Shown here: positions 13,865 through 17,401 of the stretch, one piece after another
How the letters are laid out: each line of letters starts with the position of its first letter
Position numbering within the stretch: the first letter of the stretch is position 1
NCBI RefSeq assembly: GCF_000497445.1
Contig: NZ_CM002285.1
Location: forward strand, 6,516,331 to 6,533,731
Length of the DNA stretch: 17,401 bases
From: Streptomyces roseochromogenus subsp. oscitans DS 12.976
GTDB lineage: Bacteria > Actinomycetota > Actinomycetes > Streptomycetales > Streptomycetaceae
Reading direction: 5' to 3'
The notes under the pieces: generated by a model
Told to the model about the DNA's origin: nothing
Database searches by the model: none
The model's input: the letters and a program-made list of their open reading frames with translations, nothing else
Program-made: the position numbers and the translations under genes

Positions 13865-14323
13865 ATGAGCTACACCGGATCCGTTCCCGACACTGCGGGC
13901 CGCCGCCTCGACTGGATGGAGCGCATGGCCTGCCGTAACGAGGACCCCGACCTGTTCTCGGACGAAGACCGGGAGCACGAGGCGCGCACGATCTGCATCG
14001 CGCGCTGCCCCGTGCGCTCGACGTGCCTGGCTCGGGTGAAGACGCTGGAGAGCGGCCTGCACCGCGACCAGCGCGACGGCGTCGTGGCCGGCCTCACCTA
14101 CGCCGAGCGTCACCGCCTCGACGCCGACGCCGCCCACCGCGCGGACGACGCCCCGCTGCTGGTCTTCGACGGCACCGAGCGCTGCGGTACCCACTTGGCT
14201 CTGCTGCGGCACCTGTGGCTGGACGAGCCGATCGACGCCAAGTGCTGGAGCGGCAAGGTCATGCGAGACCGGGCGAGCCGCGTCTGGCACGCTGCCAACC
14301 CGCCACTCAAGGCGGCGTCATGA
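13865..14323 (+). CDS. WhiB-like iron-sulfur regulator with variant motifs
   Basis: This protein of 152 residues has four Cys arranged as in WhiB-like proteins, which hold a 4Fe-4S cluster and bind sigma factor: C23 in MACRNEDPDLF, C44, C48 and C54. The usual spacing C-x2-C-x5-C is here C-x3-C-x5-C, and the usual GVWGG turn is GVVAG (72-76). The fold is probably kept, but cluster binding or partner choice may differ. A C-terminal extension of about 60 residues (with C107 and C126) has no counterpart in small Wbl proteins. The ATG at 13865 has GGAG six bases upstream. Phage WhiB-like proteins are known to interfere with host Wbl function. Confidence 0.85.
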   Translation: MSYTGSVPDTAGRRLDWMERMACRNEDPDLFSDEDREHEARTICIARCPVRSTCLARVKTLESGLHRDQRDGVVAGLTYAERHRLDADAAHRADDAPLLVFDGTERCGTHLALLRHLWLDEPIDAKCWSGKVMRDRASRVWHAANPPLKAAS

Positions 14324-15366
14324 GCCCCGGTGTGCCGCGCGCGGACATCGTGGCCATGCTCGGCGAGGGGTTGTCCAACACGGCCATCGCCCGCGCGCTT
14401 GGCTGCGATCGCCACCGCGTCGCCGACATCCGGCGCGAGCTGGAGCTGCCGAATGTCGTCCAGCAGCCGCTCACCCGGGAACAGAAGTGGCGCAGCCTGA
14501 CCCGACCGCTGGAAGACGGCCACCTGGAGTGGCTCGGCGAGCGCGTGGGAGCGGCCGGCACGCCCGTCATGCGCTACAAGGACCGCTCGTTCAGCCCGGC
14601 CGGGATCGCGTTCACCCTCCAGCACGGGAGGCAGCCGCAGGGCCGGGTCCAGCCCGAGTGCGGTGTACGACACTGCGTTGCCCCCGAGCACGTTGACGAC
14701 GAACCCGGACGCCAGCAGACCCGGCGTGAACGTCGCGCCCGTCAGGGACTCGGCGACGCCCCAGCCACGTGCGTCCATGGCCACGATCAGACCGAGCACG
14801 GCCGGTTCGACCTCAATGGCACCGCGTACTGCGAGGCCTGCAAGCGCGAATGGAGGCGGAATCCGGCCGCCATGAAGGCGAGGACCGCCACCACTCGGGA
14901 GGATCAGCGCAGGACCATTGAGAAGCTGCTGCGCGAGGACACCCCTCATGTCCAGATCGCTCGCCAGCTGGGAGTCGCACCGGCCACAGTCCAGCGAGTC
15001 CGCGCGGACCTTGACCTGCCGCCAGCGCGGTCCGGCCGTCCCGACACCCACGCCTCGCTGGAAGAGGCGTTCCATGCGAACACCGAACTGGTCGAGGGCG
15101 GTCACCTGCGCTGGACCGGCTACACGAGTTCGGGCAGTCCGTACGTCTGTTACCGCCAAGAACGGATCACGGCTGGCAGGGTCGCGTTCGCCCTTCACCA
15201 CGGGCGTACGCCCGACGGCCGGGTACAGGCGGGTTGCAGCATGCCGGGGTGCGTGGCGGGCGCCCACCTTGAGGACCGGCGGATCCGTGAGGCGGACCGG
15301 CGAGCCGACGCCGCGTTCGACGCGATCTTCGGCCCGGCTGCCGACCCGACCACTCCTACTCCCTGA
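14320..15366 (+). CDS. Protein with duplicated HTH plus degenerate HNH modules
   Basis: This protein of 348 residues is built from two similar halves. Module 1 is an HTH (about 5-45, LSNTAIARALGCDRHRVADI) followed by an HNH-like segment (GHLEWLG...AGIAFTLQHGRQPQGRVQ...CVAPEHVDD). A short Cys/His zinc-ribbon-like segment comes next (CVHGHD...CEAC). Module 2 is HTH (VQIARQLGVAPATVQRVRADL) and HNH-like (GHLRWTG...AGRVAFALHHGRTPDGRVQAG...CVAGAHLED). In HNH endonucleases the first His and the Asn are essential; here both modules lack the expected His and Asn and keep only the Cys pair and final His. It is therefore probably a DNA-binding protein rather than a nuclease. The ATG at 14320 overlaps the WhiB stop. 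Confidence 0.75.
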   Translation: MSPGVPRADIVAMLGEGLSNTAIARALGCDRHRVADIRRELELPNVVQQPLTREQKWRSLTRPLEDGHLEWLGERVGAAGTPVMRYKDRSFSPAGIAFTLQHGRQPQGRVQPECGVRHCVAPEHVDDEPGRQQTRRERRARQGLGDAPATCVHGHDQTEHGRFDLNGTAYCEACKREWRRNPAAMKARTATTREDQRRTIEKLLREDTPHVQIARQLGVAPATVQRVRADLDLPPARSGRPDTHASLEEAFHANTELVEGGHLRWTGYTSSGSPYVCYRQERITAGRVAFALHHGRTPDGRVQAGCSMPGCVAGAHLEDRRIREADRRADAAFDAIFGPAADPTTPTP

Positions 15367-15375
15367 AAGGCCCCT

Positions 15376-15618
15376 GTGTCCACGCTCAGCATCCTCGCTA
15401 TCGCGGTCGGCGTACTCGCCGTCATCGGGCTCGGCTTCGGCCTGCCCGACCGCTGGTTCTGCGCCCTGCTCGCCCTGGCCTGCCTCATCGGCGGCGCCGA
15501 CGCCGCCTACCGCGAACTCACCCTCTGGGCTTTCGCGTTCTTCGCTTCCGGCGCCATGTTCGCCGGCGCCTCGGTCCACGCCATCTACACCGCCCGCCGA
15601 GAGCGGAGGCGGCAATGA
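15376..15618 (+). CDS. Small membrane protein, three hydrophobic segments
   Basis: This protein of 80 residues has hydrophobic stretches at about 4-23, 27-45 and 50-71 and ends in a basic cytoplasmic tail (TARRERRRQ). The GTG at 15376 has AAAGG upstream. The size and topology would also suit a holin, but no endolysin is visible and the position is not typical, so I would not assign it. It overlaps the next gene. Confidence 0.65.
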   Translation: MSTLSILAIAVGVLAVIGLGFGLPDRWFCALLALACLIGGADAAYRELTLWAFAFFASGAMFAGASVHAIYTARRERRRQ

Positions 15619-15827
15619 CCTCCGGCCAGGTCTTCATTGTCGCCGTGATCGGCGGCCTGTCCGGCGTCGCCGGAATGTGCACCCTCGGGGCTGCTCTGCG
15701 GCCTCCGTCTGGCCATTGGACGCCTCGTGACCTACACGAGGCCCGCCGTGCGCGCCGCCGCGACCTCGCCGCCTGCCGGGCCATCGACGCACTCGGCACC
15801 ACCAACCACCCGAAAAGGAACCGATGA
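15615..15827 (+). CDS. Small single-pass membrane protein
   Basis: This protein of 70 residues has one hydrophobic segment (about 5-27) and a strongly basic tail (LHEARRARRRDLAACRA). GGAGG at 15605-15609 supports the ATG. It is coupled at both ends, so the two membrane genes are probably made together. Function unknown. Confidence 0.6.
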   Translation: MTSGQVFIVAVIGGLSGVAGMCTLGAALRPPSGHWTPRDLHEARRARRRDLAACRAIDALGTTNHPKRNR

Positions 15828-16246
15828 CCGCACCGATACCCCGCCTTTTCGTCCTCCGCCGCGACCGGGACATCACCGGCGTCTCCGGCCCCGGCGACGT
15901 TGCCGACGGCGTCCAGTGGGCGGACGGCTCCGTCGTCCTCCGCTGGCGCGCGCGGCCCTCCACGGCTGTCTGTGACAGCTTGGAGGTGATGTTGTCCGTG
16001 CACGGTCACGCTGGCGCCACCCGCGTCGTGTGGGCCGAGGACACCGAGAGCGGCGCACGGGCGGCTGCCGGCCGCGCCTACCAGTTGGCGGACCGCTGGG
16101 AGGCCGCGCACGGCTCGGCCATGTTCCTCGTGCGAGCCGCTGGCGCCGAGCTGCGCGACGTCCTCGACGAGCGGCAAGCGGGCGGCTCGGCGCAACTCGT
16201 GGAACTGGAGACGCACTGCCGCCTCCCGCATGAGATGGAGGTCTGA
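15824..16246 (+). CDS. Conserved small phage/element protein with a C-terminal extension
   Basis: This protein of 140 residues has an N-terminal part (about 8-70: FVLRRDRDITGVSG, VADGVQWADGSVVLRWR, then PSTAV and HGHAGATRVVWAED). From memory this resembles a short protein frequent in Streptomyces phages and plasmids, whose role is unknown; I cannot confirm it here. The second half (about 75-140) is a separate helical unit (AAAGRAYQLADRWEAAHG; AELRDVLDERQAGG) that looks added on. AAAAGG precedes the ATG. Confidence 0.65.
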   Translation: MTAPIPRLFVLRRDRDITGVSGPGDVADGVQWADGSVVLRWRARPSTAVCDSLEVMLSVHGHAGATRVVWAEDTESGARAAAGRAYQLADRWEAAHGSAMFLVRAAGAELRDVLDERQAGGSAQLVELETHCRLPHEMEV

Positions 16247-16250
16247 GCGC

Positions 16251-16430
16251 GTGATCTGCGCCCGCTGCGCCCACGCAGCAGACCAGCAGCTCGGCCGCGA
16301 CGAGCACTGCGACGCGCAACCCAGCCCCGGGACGCCATGCGACTGCCAGCACCGCACCGAGCGCTACCAGCAGACGGCCATCGTCATCACACGGGGCGGC
16401 CGCCGGCGGTTGGAGCTGATTCAGCCGTGA
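16251..16430 (+). CDS. Small Cys-rich (putative zinc) protein
   Basis: This protein of 59 residues has C3, C6, H9, then H20, C21, C31, C33 and H35, a density expected of a small zinc-binding protein. The GTG at 16251 is chosen because GGAGGT lies at 16237-16242; an ATG at 16230 overlaps the previous gene and lacks such a site. The basic tail (RGGRRRLELIQP) could contact nucleic acid. It overlaps the following gene. Confidence 0.6.
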   Translation: MICARCAHAADQQLGRDEHCDAQPSPGTPCDCQHRTERYQQTAIVITRGGRRRLELIQP

Positions 16431-16918
16431 CTATCGCCGCCCTGCGCCGCCTTCTCGATGAGATCGACCAGCAGGGCGGCCCCGAAGCAGCCCGTGAGAA
16501 CCGCCTGCACCTCTCCGACGAAAGCCCCGAGCACATGACCGCAACGACCGAGCCCCTGCCCGTCGGCCGGCTCCTCAAGTGGGCCGACGAGCAGCCCGAC
16601 CGCGACGTGCGTGACCAGGCCGCCCGTGCCCGCGTAGCACTGGCCAGCCTGCGCAAGCGGTACGACACCGACCAGGAGCTGACGGCCATCACCACGGAGG
16701 CCGAGCAACTGAAGCAGCGCCTCGCGGAGTTGCTCGCCCGTAAGGAAGAGCTGATGCCGGTGAAGCCGAAGAAGCGCCGCGCTTCGCCCAGCTACGAGGC
16801 CGCGACCGTTCGCGCCTGGGCCCGCGAGAACAGCATTCCCTGCCCGCCCCTCGGCCGGGTGCCGAAGGCCGTGGTGGACGCCTGGTTGGCAGCCACGCGT
16901 GTGAGCACCGCTTCGTGA
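16427..16918 (+). CDS. Coiled-coil protein with Lsr2-type C-terminal DNA-binding domain
   Basis: This protein has 163 residues. Residues about 122-156 (YEAATVRAWARENSIPCPPL, then GRVPKAVVDAWLAA) match the C-terminal domain of Lsr2, the actinobacterial xenogeneic silencer that binds AT-rich DNA in the minor groove. The RGR hook of Lsr2 is here LGR, so the first Arg is missing. A basic KPKKRR linker (113-118) may compensate. Upstream, about 63-110 is a coiled coil in place of the Lsr2 N-terminal oligomerisation domain. The GTG at 16427 overlaps the previous stop; an internal ATG (codon 37) is an alternative. It ends the operon. Confidence 0.78.
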   Translation: MTIAALRRLLDEIDQQGGPEAARENRLHLSDESPEHMTATTEPLPVGRLLKWADEQPDRDVRDQAARARVALASLRKRYDTDQELTAITTEAEQLKQRLAELLARKEELMPVKPKKRRASPSYEAATVRAWARENSIPCPPLGRVPKAVVDAWLAATRVSTAS

Positions 16919-16939
16919 TCGGCGCGTGCACGCCGAGCC

Positions 16940-16997
16940 CTCGTGTAAAAGAAATCACGAGAATTCACTTGTGGTGACTCGTGAATACTCGTAATAT
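16940..16997. promoter_or_regulatory. Operator cluster, copy 2 of the switch dyad plus phased half-sites
   Basis: CACGAG-N6-CTTGTG at 16956-16973 matches 17 of 18 bases of the dyad at 4329-4346. Half-sites CTTGTG (16968), CTCGTG (16978) and CTCGTA (16988) follow at exact 10-base steps. An outward-facing CTCGTG lies at 16940. The cluster covers the promoter at 16969-16997, so binding would block transcription. Confidence 0.6.
16969..16997 (+). promoter_or_regulatory. Candidate promoter for the rightward gene(s)
   Basis: TTGTGG (16969-16974) and TAATAT (16992-16997) are separated by 17 bases in an AT-rich stretch between very GC-rich genes. Transcription would start near 17004, giving a leader of about 60 bases before the ATG at 17064. 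Confidence 0.55.
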
Positions 16998-17016
16998 GGT
17001 TGTTGTGAGGCCAAGT

Positions 17017-17033
17017 TGACCGGCTAGCGGTCA
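17017..17033 (+). other. Short hairpin in the 5' leader
   Basis: TGACCG-GCTAG-CGGTCA is a perfect 6-base inverted repeat in the predicted leader, about 30 bases before the start codon. It may influence mRNA stability or be a protein site. Confidence 0.35.
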
Positions 17034-17063
17034 GCTGACCACTCAATCACCCGAGGGGGAGTC

Positions 17064-17309
17064 ATGTCGGACACGCTGATCCGCTCGCTCGACCTGATCG
17101 AGCCCGGCGACCTGGTCGTCTACCACGGGTCGATCACGGACCTGCACGGCCTGTGGCTGGCCACCCCTTGCCCGTGCGGCATCTGCCGCGCGATCGACCA
17201 GCTCGGCCTGGCGGAGGTGCGGTTCGCGCTCGCCGACCCGTGGGGCGAGCAGCCTGGCCCGTTCCACGTCCGCCGCCAGTCCGTCACCCGCTCCTTCGCT
17301 TGCGGCTGA
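17064..17309 (+). CDS. Small hypothetical protein common in actinobacterial elements
   Basis: This protein of 81 residues has a central CPCGICRAID segment (three Cys). The start (MSDTLIRSLDLIEPGDLVVY) and the HVRRQSVTRS end resemble small proteins I recall from Streptomyces plasmids and phages, without known function; this is memory, not a search. GAGGGGGA lies at 17053-17060. It is driven by a promoter under the candidate operator cluster and followed by two terminator-like hairpins, so it is probably a single-gene transcript. Confidence 0.7.
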   Translation: MSDTLIRSLDLIEPGDLVVYHGSITDLHGLWLATPCPCGICRAIDQLGLAEVRFALADPWGEQPGPFHVRRQSVTRSFACG

Positions 17310-17323
17310 CGGAACACCAGACC

Positions 17324-17352
17324 GGCGGCCGTACTTCCCCCTACCGGCCGCC
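17324..17352 (+). terminator. Hairpin downstream of the last gene
   Basis: GGCGGCCG (17324-17331) pairs with CGGCCGCC (17345-17352) around a 13-base loop. It starts 15 bases after the stop at 17309. There is no T tract, as is common in Streptomyces. Confidence 0.55.
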
Positions 17353-17356
17353 ACCA

Positions 17357-17400
17357 GGGCCGCGCCCCGTACACCCACCCCACCCCGCGGGGCGCGGCCC
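17357..17400 (+). terminator. Long GC hairpin at the window edge, probable terminator
   Basis: GGGCCGCGCCCC (17357-17368) and GGGGCGCGGCCC (17389-17400) are a perfect 12-base inverted repeat, extendable by one inner pair, with an 18-20 base loop. It follows the smaller hairpin directly. Confidence 0.65.
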
Positions 17401-17401
17401 G

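Noticed and set aside
14110..15615. A 501-codon minus-strand open frame.
   Set aside because: Shadow of the WhiB-like, HTH-HNH and membrane genes, which have motifs, ribosome-binding sites and overlapping stops and starts.
15376..15827. Holin/antiholin pair.
   Set aside because: Size and membrane segments fit, but there is no endolysin or lysis cassette nearby, and small membrane genes are common in actinophage early regions.
1..17401. tRNA, rRNA, CRISPR array, riboswitch or insertion sequence.
   Set aside because: No cloverleaf, spaced repeat array, conserved aptamer or transposase was seen on either strand; the element uses a protein-coding attachment site rather than a tRNA.

Overview
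This is a very GC-rich window with Streptomyces-type codon use: third positions are mostly G or C, GTG and TTG starts are common, and genes are linked by ATGA/GTGA stop-start overlaps. About the first 1 kb is host chromosome carrying the 3' part of a ComEC/Rec2 competence gene. That gene stops matching its family just after the conserved HHGSA motif. A large serine recombinase begins about 45 bases further on, so the rest of the window is the left end of an integrated temperate phage or integrative element. The other end (attR) and any structural, lysis or conjugation genes lie outside the window, so prophage and ICE cannot be separated with certainty. The recombination and replication gene set leans towards a temperate actinophage.

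Layout. 1-1073: comEC fragment and attL. 1051-2739: integrase. 2747-4226 on the minus strand: a membrane-anchored protein of unknown role and an HTH repressor. 4227-4377: divergent control region. 4378-4790: a Cro-like HTH gene, apparently leaderless, and a small coupled ORF, followed by a strong hairpin (4798-4827). 4869-13335: one tightly packed plus-strand operon of small unknown genes, a LuxR-type HTH protein, a YqaJ-type exonuclease, RecT, a RuvC-like nuclease and a winged-helix replication initiator with iteron-like repeats inside its gene, then more small unknown genes. 13346-13383: a second strong hairpin. 13411-16918: an 18-residue Cys-rich micro-ORF, an HU-like protein, a WhiB-like protein with altered signature motifs, a protein with duplicated HTH plus degenerate HNH modules, small membrane proteins, a small Cys-rich protein and a coiled-coil protein with an Lsr2-type DNA-binding tail. 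16919-17063: a control region with a good promoter. 17064-17309: one small gene, then two tandem terminator-like hairpins to the window end.

How it works together (inference). The minus-strand repressor and the plus-strand Cro-like gene form a divergent lysogeny switch. An 18-bp dyad in that switch recurs with 17 of 18 bases identical 12.6 kb away, over the promoter at the other end of the early operon. One regulator therefore probably controls both ends. The exonuclease, RecT and RuvC-like trio supplies recombination. The initiator gene probably carries its own origin. The HU, Lsr2-like, WhiB-like and HTH-HNH proteins form an unusually dense cluster of chromatin and transcription factors.
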